Below, piece by piece: positions 1 through 13,500 of a stretch of DNA of 64,000 nucleotides. The DNA comes from Baylisascaris procyonis. Taxonomy: Eukaryota > Nematoda > Chromadorea > Rhabditida > Ascarididae. Positions within the stretch are counted from its first letter, which is position 1. Every line of letters begins with the position of its first letter. The notes beneath the pieces were generated by a model. It was not told where the DNA came from. It saw only the letters and a list, made by a program, of their open reading frames with translations, and did not search any database. A program made the translations under genes and the position numbers. Location: contig JAZARR010000082.1 of NCBI GenBank assembly GCA_037389465.1, positions 1,104,501-1,168,500 on the forward strand, given 5' to 3'.

Positions 1-625
1 CGTCGTTTGCATTGGCGTCAAAAGACTTGCGAAGTGCTGTTATTGGGATTATCTCTTTGCGCGAGTGCCACTCATACTGATAATCCAAGCCATCATTGCG
101 ATCTTTCCATTAGGCATCTTTAAAAGCTTTGCGAATACATATGACACGGATGGTCTGTGTGCACAGACTGCGGCAAAATTATTTGCTGAGTATAGCAGCA
201 ATATCTTTTATAAGTTGCTAATAGCAGCAGTACTCTGCATAAATCGCTATGGTTATGACGTCATGCTTTATCAGTCTCTGTGCAACGGTGCCTGCGTTTT
301 TCGAGTTGTCTAATTCAATTAGGGCTTCAAATATGCTCAGAATTTCTCGTCTTTGGTTTTATCTGAACCTACCACCTTCTCGGTTAACAAAGCGCGCCAT
401 TGCATGAAGAAATGAAACAAATTACTAGGTGGCGTATCGTTGATTAGGCAGTACGTTATAAAGATACTGTGATAGATAAGAGATTCGGATGAATATGGGC
501 TGCCTGCGACGGTAAATATCTCTCTGCAGAAATTATGGGATTTGGTAAATTGAGACATAATATTTTGTTGCATGCGTAGCAGCCCCAATGCTGGCTCATG
601 CTTTCGTTGCTTTATGTTATGCTTA

Positions 626-700
626 ATGGTGAAGCGAGTGGACAGTCCCTTGTTTTGGGTGCTTCGTTGTATTCGACGATCGGTGCAAGAATCGGTTGCG
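626..700 (+). CDS. Possible first exon of the coiled-coil gene
   Basis: An ATG at 626 opens 25 codons (MVKRVDSPLFWVL onwards) that end in phase 0 at a good donor, GTGAGC, at 701. The next recognised exon can start in phase 0 at 1849, so the join is legal. The residues are not coiled coil. A chance ORF next to a donor-like site is a fair alternative. Confidence 0.2.
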
Positions 701-1844
701 GTGAGCGGAGATGCGCTAATGTCCCATAAAGGTCTTCAATCGATGAGCCGTGACTGTGCGATGGGGCCTTCGATGGCATTTGCGTGTTTGCTTATGCTTA
801 ACCCCCATCGGACAAATCTTTACATCTTGTCCCCATTGTGTCTCTTCCTCTCAAAAATACACAGAATCTCTGTGTCTATCGTTGCTAGCAATTAGTTTAC
901 GCAATCTTTTGTCGGCATATTTCCTTTTTTGAATGCGACGGCGGCCACTTGTCCCAGTTATTGAAGACTTTCCCGGAAGTATCCTCTGCCTTTTAATGAA
1001 CCATTGATCTCATCTCTAGGTTACCACTTAGCTAATCCATCGGAAGTTGATCTTATGAGTCCGCCCAATTACAGCATCTACATTAATACTACTCCTTCAG
1101 CTACCAATCAAGTCAAGATACACTTCTGTGCATCAGAGAAGTGGATAGACGCACTTAACCGGCTGGCACGGCGTGCATTTTTTTTTTTTGCGAACATGAA
1201 CCAACCTTGAAAAATAATAAACACCTGAAAACGAAATGATTATATGGAGCTCTTATTGAAGTATATTAGCCTACAATGTAACTCGGTGTGTCACTTCAGT
1301 TTTTTTTTACAATTTTGATGCATTGATCAGTTAGTTGTCTTTTGTGCAATCAGAAATTTTTGAATGAGAAAGGTATGTTGCATTTGCTGAGGTAGTAGTG
1401 GCCGATTGTTGGTTTGTGGAGGAGATGAGCGAATGGGATGCAGCTTGCTTGCTTCGTCAATATTAAACAGTTTGCATTCGCATCTCAAACAAATATATAC
1501 ACATAACACAAACAATTGTGCGCCACCACAAATATTAACGATCCGGGTGGGATGTATTTTGGGCATGGACCCAATCGTGACTCGTCGTATCGCAGCTGCC
1601 CGCTCTTTCTCACTCTCGTTGTGCTCCACATATCATTACATAATCGGCTACTTCTTATTTCATTCTGTTCTCAGTGTAATTACTCATAGAATCTTTCATG
1701 AATTGCAATTGTTGCCCATGCAAATGGGATCTACCTTCGATAGAACAATTCTTTTTTCAATTAATTAAACTAGGCAGATTCATCGAAAGCAATTTTCTTT
1801 TGCTTAGGAATCTTCCAATTTCATATTGCATACAAATTTTTCAG

Positions 1845-1980
1845 GCAGCAATGGGAGAATCAGAAGCGTGCTTTAGAATCGAAGCAACCAATGGATGTGC
1901 AAATGTTGCAGAGGGAGAAACGCGAACTAACGATGCAGCTAGATCGTGAACAAAATGAGAAGCATGAACTCTTCTTGCAG
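1845..1980 (+). CDS. Coiled-coil gene exon a
   Basis: The acceptor is TTTTCAG ending at 1844 (or GCAG ending at 1848, which gives phase 0). It encodes QWENQKRALESKQ and then LQREKRELTMQLDREQNEKH, ending ELFLQ in phase 0 before GTAGTT. A typical charged helix. Confidence 0.85.
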
Positions 1981-4497
1981 GTAGTTCCATTTTTATTTAT
2001 TTTTACACCATAATCATCGATGAAAACTTATGACTACAAGTAGATTTTTTCTGTGGGCAAGCTAGTAGTGCGTTTGCAATATTCTTCCAAGGTTTTCATT
2101 TCTTAACGCGTCTTAATGAAACTATGTTCTCAATGTAATAATAATCTTTTATATCTCATTGATTAGTTTTGTTTTGCCGTCATCTTCTTTGATATATTTA
2201 ACGCCATTGAATGTTCGAAACGTTATGCGTTCATTTCAAAATATTACATCAATTTAGATGAACCAAAATATAATTTTTTGTAATGATTATGTATATTAGA
2301 GAGAGTTCTTGCTATCACCAGCAGATAGTGAAAGAAGTTCACATTGGAATTGATGTTGATAGTCCATAGAAAAGGTGATATTTTTCGCAGTGTATATCCT
2401 TGCTATTTGCTTGTGCCTGGAGCGATATATTTAAAAATTTCTTTAAAGATAAACACTCTTATTGCCCAAGTGGCTGAAGCTAATCGAGATGCGGCCGAAC
2501 AACAGAATAGTGCTCTTCTGAAGGCAGAAAATGATTCACTGAAATCGCAGTTGGGAAATATCCAGGTTTGTTTTTAAATCCTTATTTTTGTTGATGCTTT
2601 TCTTTGTCATCTTTTTTATATGATTGACCACATTCTGCTGTCGAATTAAAATTTGAGATGATGATTTTCTGGGTGAAGCGTGACAAAATGCTAATATTAC
2701 AGCATCTTGGATGGAGGGGGATGATAAATGCTTGTTTAATATCTGAGCAATACCTGGTGTAGGATAGTATGATCTCTAACTAAGCTAGCACTGTTGATAT
2801 ACTTCGAGTCGTACGGAACGAGAGTAGCGAACTGACAGGTTTAAAGGACAACATCTGCAATCGCCAGAATCTGCCTATGAGCTCTTGATGCGGAATTTCT
2901 TTGCAGAAAATCCAGACTCAGCTTAGTAATGATGTGCATAGCCTACAAGAGGAATTGCGGCGGAAGACGGCTGAGGTAGAGAGCTGCAAAGAGGACGCTA
3001 AGCGCCGATTGGACCTCATGGAGAACGAGAAGAACAAACTTCAGGAAAGCATCGAGGGTCTCGAACGTGAACTGCAAATGAAGTCGGCCGCTTTGCAAAG
3101 TTTAATGCTCGCCAAGCAGGTGCGCATCTTATCCAGCTAGTCTTCCTCATTCCTCGAATATACTCGTAACCATCACTATTACTGTTGTATGCTGTCGACA
3201 TCCTAAAGCAGAAAGCATACAAGTAGTATTTGCTTTAGAAAACCCTCACCCAAATGATAAGTAAAAAAATCTCTGACGTTTGTCAGCTCGGCACTTATTC
3301 CATTTGCGTTCTCAATGTGCGCTAAAATGCCTAAAACTCATTGATTAAAGAATTTCCTCCCTCTACGAGATTACTGTGGGTAGTTTCAGAACTGAACTCC
3401 GTTCCCGGCCATCACATCTTCACAGGTAGTGTAGATATCGTTCACGTGACTCTTATTAGTAGGAAAGGGGCGCAAAAGATCCTGTTCAACCAGATCTTCG
3501 ATGAGCAAATCACTTTTTGAGAACAATGAGGAAAAATGAGGCTATTGATTCATTAAGCAATAGACCTTTGACATTCTTTAAGTGAGTTATGGGTTGAGTG
3601 AAATGGTCGTTGTCAGTCATTTGATAATCGAGGATTGTATAGAGTTGGGAGTGATTTAAGGATAAGAGAAGCGAGGTGGATGCGGTAACAATCGAGCGTT
3701 TAACATCAGATAATGAGGAACTCACGAAGCAGCTCACCGACACAGCCAAGCAAGTGGTTGCCGAAAGTGAACAGAAGAGCTTGCTCAACAAGGTCAATTC
3801 CATATTTCTTATTGCCCATTATAGGCCACTTTTGAGCATACAGAATTGTTTTCTGTTGTCTGTATTTAAATTTGCTCCGTTTAACGCATTCCATGAAACG
3901 GTTTTTGGCTAAATTTGCATATCACTTACTGTAACCTCGTGGTTGTTTATGAATTTCCTGGCATTACATTCCTAATAATATCATGAGAGGGCTGGAATGA
4001 TTTAATGTTGATTCTAACCAAGTCATTTGTTCGACTTACCTTCATAAATCTTTTGCTGTTCAAAATAGTGTTCATCCTTTTCAGTATCAATAACAAAAGC
4101 TGTTCTTTCAGTAATGCTGTTGTTTAATTTTTTGTGAAATATTTCAATGATTGTTAACGAAAGTAAAAATTTTAAGCAAATCGAAGAGCTTCGTGGTGAA
4201 TTGAGTGCTATGAAAGAGAAAGTGGCGCAGCATGAAACCGAAAAACTCAAGAATCAGAAGGAAGTTAGTGAACTTTCGATCGAGTTTTTGAATTTCAGTG
4301 GAAACTTCGATGGCATATACTATATCTAATTTTGAGTATAAAATTGTTATGAATTCTATGAGATGCTTAGATCTTTTAAAACTCTCTGTTATTTTCGTTG
4401 AAATTTTCCATCCTATGCTGATCCATACAGTTTTTTGGCCACTATTTTTCCCGAACGAATCACATATATATGCGTATATATCCAGTTATTCTTCAAC

Positions 4498-4554
<57 letters not shown>

Positions 4555-7500
4555 TATGCATATAACATGCACATATAGTTCCCTGTGTTCCAGCTTGAAA
4601 AGAAGACCGCCGAGGCTGTGGAATATCGGCAACGTGTTGAGCTGTTGCAATCGTCTAGTGGAGATCGTGAAAAACAAATCACTACATTGGAAAGGAAACT
4701 CAGTGAGCGACAAAGTGCCCATGTAGGCAATTTTAATGCCCACCTGATGCATTCATCTGCTTTCCACATAACTGCATTAATAGTCCTTATCTCTTTCGTG
4801 TGAAAGTTTTTGGGAGGTCACACTAGCCACTTCGTTCTTCCGCACAGTGTGTATAGTAACAGTTGCTTTCGCATGAAACTGTCAGAGAAAATTATTGAGC
4901 ATCTGAAATTTTGAATTTTTTAAAAATTTCGAAGAACCCATCCATGAACTCAATCTTTCTCCCATTACATCTAAAAATTTCCTCATTCCAAATTAGGCTT
5001 GTCGTCTCATCTCTTATCGATTGCAAATTCTTCTGTCCCCTTGTCTTCAAATACAAATGGGACTAGCAGATGGTCAGAGCCGTCAAATATGTGAAGAATT
5101 TAAGAATTTCCTATTTGTTCAGGATGGTGCTTCATCATCCCCGAATGCAAAGTGCATTCCATTTGCCTTGACTCTCAATGCCAAAAGATTTCTTTGATTC
5201 GTTTTACCACTACTTTTGTCTGAACCTACAAATGTGTAATTCTGCAGTCGGTAGTAAAAACGTGTTCTTTCATTGTTTCTATAAGAAAACACAATTGATT
5301 AAACCTGAAATTGCCCTAGTATATCATAGACGAAACTCTTCTTCATTCGGCGTAATGTATCAGCTACTTTTACCAGGAACCAGAAGTGATGAAATATATG
5401 GATTATTCCACTTACATCTCTTACCTGATCCGATTGCTGGGAAGAATGCCTTCCAGAAAAAAAAAAATTCGTTTTTAGTCGGACATTTGTGAATTACATT
5501 CAGTTTTGTTCTGTGGCCTGAAAGTTGGAACAGGATGTGATTATATTCTATGCATTACACTACTAAAGTTCCGCCCACAAATGCCTAGGCAAAGCACAAT
5601 ATTGCGATAATGCGCTTTACAGCTGTAAATCCACAAAGTCATATAAAATGATGTTTTTACAATTGCAGCTTTTAGCTTTTTTCTAGTAACTTTATAATAT
5701 AGTCATATTTCCCACATATTGTAAAAATATATTATTTGTTTAGATGCAAATATTTATTCATTTGCGTCATAATATTCCACTTCATATTAGGAATTTGCAG
5801 GAAGCGATGATGCTTGAATTAGCCAATTTGAAAGCGATTGTCGACGCAAGTAAGAGTGACAATGAAATAATGAAGTTGCGATTGGAAGAGAGTCAAAGGA
5901 CTGCGAAAGAGAATGAGGAGAGGTGAACCAACTTTCTCTAAAACCACAATTACTGCAATTCTTTTAAAAAATTCACTCTTATATTAAGTATTCGCTTTTC
6001 TTATATGATCATAATGCTTTAATGCTGTTTTAATATATTTTCTTTTGGCGATTTTTTTGCCGCGATGATTGGACCAGAGTAGCCGATTGATAAATGTGAC
6101 GCTAGCTGAATGCAATGCAACAATTCTTATAAGATTTATTCGCAGATATCCGTAAAAAACATTTACAATCAATAAGCTTATTGATTTTATGTTTATAAGG
6201 ATTGATATTACTATATGTGGTATTCACATAGGCTCGTTGTGTGATGTAAAGTATGATACGTTTTAAAATTTTAATGGTTATTTCCCTTGAAAAGTGGCCA
6301 TTTCTGGGAGATGCTGAAATCGATTGCCCTCCTCCCCCTTATGCTATTCTTTCACTCTCGAAACATGGCCATTTACGGTAATATGAATACAGCTAGCAGA
6401 AGATCAGCAAAAAATACCAATATTATCTTGTTTGTGAGCGGTTATGAAATGCATAAGCACATTCAAGTGATGAGTCCCTTCGATAAACATTTTTTTCACA
6501 ATGCCCAATCTTGTTTCCACGTTTTTCTGAAGAAGAAATGTTTGTTGTATCAGAAGGTTTGCAAAATTGAAATGTACTTTAAAAAAGGTATACAATAAGC
6601 ACATTTCAGGTGCGCAGAAATGCAGACAAATTTGCAAGTGGGGGCGAGTGCTGCACATGGACTAGAGGCGAAGATTGCTGCTAGCGAAGCGAAGTTGCGG
6701 GCTGCTGAAGAACGAACTCAAAAGCTTGAACTTGAATTGGAGCAGCATCGAGATGAGGCTAAGGTTTACTGCATTAATTCACTTTTAAACTTTAGCCCAT
6801 TCTTCTCGATCAAAATCTAGAAGTTTAGAATTTTTGTGATGCTGAAGGAACTTCGGTGTTGCTCAAACACCATTTTTATGAGTGATTTTAACCCCATTTT
6901 TCTTGTATAAAATTATGTTAGAGTACTTCTGTTTCGATCGACGATGTAAGCTGTCTATACTTCTGTTTCGATCGACGATGTAAGCTGTCTATGAGGTGTT
7001 TCTTAGAGGAGAGTTGTGTTCCCTGCAAATGACATAGGTGGGTGGTTGTGCATTGCAAAAGCAGTGAAAGGGCATGGAGTTTTTAGTGATTCATAATAAA
7101 AAGAAATACCGGTGAATTTCTTAAAATTTATTTAAAAAAAGAAATTGTTCTCTGGTAAATTTGCATATTTACATCCCACCAATATCTTTGCCATCAGCTA
7201 AAGACTATTCCTCTCTGCTAGGTTTATCTTTGGGAACAAATATTTCAATTTTTTTGCTCACCATTCCTGGGAAGGGGACTCAGTGTTGTTTTTATATTTA
7301 GCCAATACAACATTTTAGTTTCTCGTCAACAAAACTTTGAATGTGCTCTCATAAAAACTTTTTTGGCGCTTATTGCACATAATGCGGTTAAATATTCGGT
7401 GATTTTTCCTATGTTATTTGGAGTTGTGTCAGAGGGAGTGAAAGATTTAGAGGGAGGAGGAGGATGGTGGGAGAAGGATTTTCCTCTTCCAAAATCTGTT

Positions 7501-10500
7501 TTTGCAGAAGTTGTCTGGACAGCTCAATGAGCAAGAGCAACGAAATGCAGAAACTCAACTTGAGATCAAGACAAGCAATGCAAAAATTGAGACTCTTGAG
7601 GTGGAAATAAAGAATCTACGAAATCAGCTAGATGCACAGCATGGTATCGATGATCAGGTGGATGCCATTCATTAAAATTCATTGTTTAAAATATTTAATG
7701 TGCTGCTTGAATTTCATTGCATTTTTTTCTGCTAATTTAAGAGCATTTGTAATGTGCTAAAGAGAATTGTTGCGATTCTTGTTTGTTTGTTTGTTTTTTC
7801 CGTTTTTCGCACACATTACTGATATCCGTTAAATATAGATGCTTGAAATGTTCCATCTATTAGTGTATGGCTTCATATTAATAGGTCGGTAAAATAGATT
7901 TCAAGAATAGGCCTAATTAGGCCCTAATGAAGAATTTCTGTAAGAGGTGGAAGATGCAAGTGGTACGCTGTAAAAGACTTTAGAATATTTATGTAGAGCA
8001 ATAATTTCGAAGAAATAATTTAAAATACGCAAAAACGGCAGAATGCACAATTTTTTCGTAATTGCAGCGTAAAACCCCTATGGGAAATGTACTGTGTAAG
8101 GATTATTCACAATCGTAATTGCACATAGAAAATATTATAGTCGGTAGATAACAAAATGCACAATGCATTAACGTTAATACTGCTGAATGTTCATCAACAA
8201 TTGGTGCTCATATACAGCGATTGCAGATGAAACATCTCCGTGAGGAGTTGAGGTTAGCAGGTGAACGTAATGCGGCACTCATTGAGGCAATTCAGAAAAC
8301 TGAAAATGACGCTGATGTTAGCATTTCGTTGCATTTCTATCATAAAATATAAATTTGAACGCGTTTAGTTAGAGATTGTGAAGATAAAATTTCAACTGTT
8401 TATTAATAATAAGGTCTATTCATGAGGATTACATCGGTAGTATTGTTGATTATGTACTAGCTTGTTCGCATCTTTATAGAATCACTATACGAAGAGAAGG
8501 AAAGGCAGAGAGGAATAAAATATCGAAGAGGTCTTTGAGGTGTTCCATCGAGAACATATGCGTCTTTTGACGATTCTCATAAAACGCTAGTAGCCACAAT
8601 CACCGCTTTATAAATCAGAAAGATATTCTCATGAATGAAAATGGCTTTTGCATTCCGACAGGAATAATTTTTAGTGGGGAGAGGGAGTTAAATATTGAGC
8701 AAACGTATGCAGCAGACATCATATAGTTTTGTAGTGAATCACTTCTCAGCGCTAGATAAAAAACGCGTTGGTTATGTGCATTGATTAACAGGATGCAAAA
8801 ATCTCTTCCAGAAGTTGTTTAAAAGTACAAATGAATTATTTTCAGGAAGCTGATAGGTCAAATCGGGAAACGATCGAAGAGCTCGAGGAAGAAGTGCGAT
8901 CGTTACAAGAGAAAATGCAAGTAATGGAGGGTGACGAAGAAGAAAGGCTAAACAAGATAGCCGATTTGCAATCAGAAAAAGCGAAATTCGAGCAAAAAAG
9001 GTTTCAAATTTTTATTTTCTGATTTTTTATGAATTGTGCAACGCTTAGCGAAGAATTGCGTAATGTTTAAATTGCGACTTCGACTATAGTAAAGTTTGCA
9101 TGGTTTTTGACTCTACTTGTAGTTAAAAGTAGCTCCTGTCGCCGGAAAAAGATTCGTTTGCGAGCTTCTGAGATCTGAAAAAGATGTCTCCACTTTTATC
9201 ACGCTCTCCTTAAAGCACTGTGTTGTCTAGCACTAATTGCTAATGCTAATTAACTTTTACTTTGGCAACTTTTTTGATTTCTTTTGTTATTTTTCTTCTT
9301 TGGCGTTCAACCTATTTGGCGTTACATGGGCGCCGACTTGGTTTTTTTTCGAGGCAGTCATTGATCTTTCGGGAAATGCATTACTTTTGGCTCACTCAAT
9401 AAAAATTTACCCCTGAGAATCTTTGTTTTCGAGGGAACTGATGCACTTCCCAATGCTGCTAGTTGTGAAAAGTTGAATTCGCAGCCGATTGACTGTTATA
9501 GTTGCAAAATTATTATAAGTTAAGCGTTTTCACAAGGAAGCAGAGTCACAGTCGAATATTAACCGTTTCAAACATTTTACTGTCTCTTTCTAAATGGTAC
9601 AATATCTGTTTTGGTCTTACGACTTTTGCAGATACCCAACATATCTGTATGTGTCTGAACATAGGATATGAATATAATATCAGGTCTACAGAATTTAATC
9701 TTCAGCAAGGATGCAGAGAACAAAATGCTGACGGTTACGAAGGACCTCGAGGTGGCCCGTGCAGAGTTGTCGAAGTTCGAGCTTACTATTGAACAGATGC
9801 GTGCTGAAAACAACAAACTAATGGCGAAGGCAAGCCTTGAGGATGAAGTGCTTACGCTTGCGACATCCTTGCGAACAGCGCATGATGATATCAGGCAAGT
9901 TTACCTTTCATAATTGCGACATCGATTCGCTTGATTGAAATTCAAAATTCGAATTCAAAGAATTTTATTTAATAACGAGAGATGTCATTATCTTTCGATT
10001 CCCACAATGCATTTATATGGGAATTTCTGCTGTAAATTGTTGACCACGCATCTCGCTATATATTATAGTGCGTTTTTGATGAATCTTTCAAATATTTTGT
10101 AACTTTATTGTGATGTTTCTCGTGTGTACATTCCATTATGCCACATTTGTGTGAAATGTATAGTCGTTATCTAATAATCTTAATTGCTGCTTCTTTTTAT
10201 GAGGAAAATCTTTGACAAATTTTTAATTGTTCTAAGGATTGCCTGATCAGTTTCAAAGCATGACCATAAACTTCTTGAAATGATGGAAAACAATTTACTT
10301 AAATTAGTGTTCAATTTTCCTTGAACGCTGATGCTTCATCTTTGGAATGATTCGCAAATAAAGGCTTGCATTCCATATTTTTCTGCCGCTTTAACACTAC
10401 TTATTTGAGGAGTTATCCATCAGTTTTTTTAATCCCATCTGTACATGCAAAAATACATTTTTTGGTATCGGATTTTTACACATGAAGATTGTGTTGCCCA

Positions 10501-13500
10501 GTAAGGTGCAGAACCGTGTTTTCATGAATGGCATAAATCTGGTAATGGGCGTTCGAATGGTAGCCACCGGCACACATTTCTGCTTGATTATATAAGTCGT
10601 TGCTGGCTATGTGAGTCATAATTTGCTTTATCGGAATATTTTCAGCGCAAAACAAGAAGAAATCGGCAAACTTAATAAAGAGATTCGTAGTCTACACGAA
10701 GAAAATGACCGACTGACTGCAAGCGAGAAGGAGGCAGAATCGCTGCGTACCGAATTACTTGACCTTAAGCAACAGTTCGAGAACATCAAGGTCTCTGTCT
10801 TTAATTTGAGTGGTTAAGTGTTCATTACGGTTTAAAACAAAGGAAGTTCTTCTTCGTATACTTTTCTTACAAACAACGGAAACGCTCAATAATACATACG
10901 GGGAGTTGTCTTTTTTTATCGTTTTTGATATCATTCGAATAAAATATGCAGTTAGTATGAGCTTGAAACTACTGAAGTTAAAGGGTTCCTATAACTTTAC
11001 AGAATTTCAACTTGACCTCTGATCTTCTAAAGAGGCTGTAGAGCTTAATTGGGATTAAAAATTTTGCTGTATTCTGTAACCTATCGGTCGCGAGAAAAAC
11101 GAGTCTTTTTTAGGCGATTTCCAGGATTGGTCAGATGAGCAAAGATATGAATTTATTATTGCTTATGTTTTTTTTTACTCATTGCTGATAACTTTTTATC
11201 AAATCGATTTCATAAGCGGATTGCATAAGTGAATATTGTAATAGCTTTCATTGATATACTTCTCTATTTCTTTTCATTTCAGAAGGAGTGCAATTCAACA
11301 GAAGAAGAGAAGACGAAAATGAAGAATGTAATGGAAGAGGAACTGCTAAAGTTGAGGAAGGATCTCGAAGCGAAGGTAGATTATTCATGCAATGTGACAT
11401 GTCCTTCTTTATTCATCGTCTCAGTGAACATCTTTTTGCAACCTTTTATTGCTTATAATTTTTTTCCATCATTTATAAAATCTTTGTGCTTTTATCGTCT
11501 ATTTTTGTAATAGATGACTTCTCTTGAACAGAAGACTTCTCTTTCTCTCTTCCCTCTCCCCGTCCCCTTCCTCCTCGCCACTTCTTTCTCACTCTATCTC
11601 TATCGCAGAAAGTTGAGAGAGTAGAAGACTTACATTTCAGTAAAAAAAAGTCATGAAACGAGGGTCCTCAATGAATGGAACTCCCCTCCCCCTTAAAATT
11701 GAGGCTTATCAGTGGCACCTCTAATAGAAGATCTTTGTCCCAAAATTTCAAAAGAAATGAGGATTTTTTTCTCTTCGGAGAAATGTGATATCTTCTGTTC
11801 TCCTGCAATTCCACTGTTTCCCTTATTATAATATATTCGGTTATTAATTAGTTTTGCTTTCGTAGTCATGAATAAGTAGCCCTTTGCTTATTTACATTCA
11901 TCGTTTTGCCCTGTCTATTGCGCGGTCGGCTGTGAAGCTCCGACCAGAGCTATTGGCTCCGCTCAGCCCAGCCACCCCGCCCAGCACAAGGGCGGCAGAA
12001 CAAGTCCCGACAGTCATAGGAGGAACGACGGCATCCGACGGGCAGGAGACGAGCCTAAGCCCTAAGCTTCACGCGGCTGACCTGCTAGAGGTAGAGGCCG
12101 ACCTAAAGACCACAGGAGCAAAGTGTACCAGAGAGGCATTAAGTCAGAGCAGGCGGAAGCGATATGAAGAGACATGTGTTCGTAATAAATGCTGTGTTCA
12201 TTGAAATAAGTAAATAAGAAATAAATAAGTAAATTGCTTATTTACATTGAGTATTAGTTAACTTATTAATCTTCTACACATATTTTCAATACAGTAAACC
12301 TGAGCTGTTTGTTTCAACAATGTTCTCAATATAGCATTGCAGGAAGCTGAAATTGCACAAATGAGAAGTGAGCTCGAGCTCAGGCATCAGCAAACATTAC
12401 TCGACATGAAAAAGCAGCATGAGCTACGCATCACTGAAATGGAACAACAGATCGAACACTTAAAGGAGCAACATCTCCAGGAAAACAGCCAGGTCGGCAA
12501 AACAAGCTTACGCTTTGTGCTACAGCTTTCCTTTGCTCCTCGTGCGATTGATCGTGAATTTGAATTTTTATTGGCGAGGCACAGCACAATATAGCTTGTA
12601 TTTGCAGGTCGTTTGGTCTTTTGTTGTTTTGCTTTTTTTAACAAGCCCCATGCCAGGGATCTTAAGGATGCCACACTTTTCTAATTTACTATTCAGGAGC
12701 AGGTTTAGAGGACGTTTAGAGTCAGGGACTTGGGAACAGAGCAAAGGATGAGGAGTCCTCTCCTGACATGTATACCTTAATTTCCCTCAAGTTTTGAGGA
12801 AATGCGAAATTATGAAGAAACGGTTATCCTTTCAAGAGTTGTATTCACTCGAAGAAATAGATTCTGTCATTTCAGATTTTTCTTAATACTATGCCTGACA
12901 GTTTCTTAAGAAATTTTCTATGCATTTTATAGCAGGTATAATTGCCTTTAATGAATTATCCTTCCAAAAATGTTCTTCAGAAGGTACTCTTCACTGTGTA
13001 TTGAGCATTTCGAAAGGTTTATATTGTGCTGCATTTCACCATCGAAAATTCCGATTCGCTTTACTTTATTACGCCATTCAGAAAGCACGTATCCACTTTA
13101 TTTTATGTGATGCATACAGGGCTACGCATGTTTTCAATGAAGTTTTGAGTATGCAAATTCTTGCACAGTTTGCTGTATATCGTATCATTATTGAGAGAAG
13201 AGACATCGACTGCCAGAAGCATGATGAATGCCCATCGACAAAATGTGAATGAGGTCCGTTCGCGTATCGATTGTTTATCGATAGGTTTTTCGAGGACGTC
13301 CATCCTTATGGGCGAATTCCACCTTGCATGAATGATCGTAATGCACATTCTCAATTATGATTTATAGGCTGTTTTGCCTCTTGCATGTGCTCATTTTTCA
13401 CTAAGGTCTAAATGCAATGCATTTATGCTATATGGCACATACGAGCTTACCCAACACTTTCCAGTTAAAGAGAAGGATGATGGGTCATTCGCAGCCTAAT

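Noticed and set aside
1327..1768. ORFs of 100-120 codons on both strands at the left edge
   Set aside because: Mutual shadows with no splice or family support; no coiled-coil content.
4298..4769. ORFs with long YIYIYI runs on both strands
   Set aside because: They are translations of the (TA)n microsatellite.
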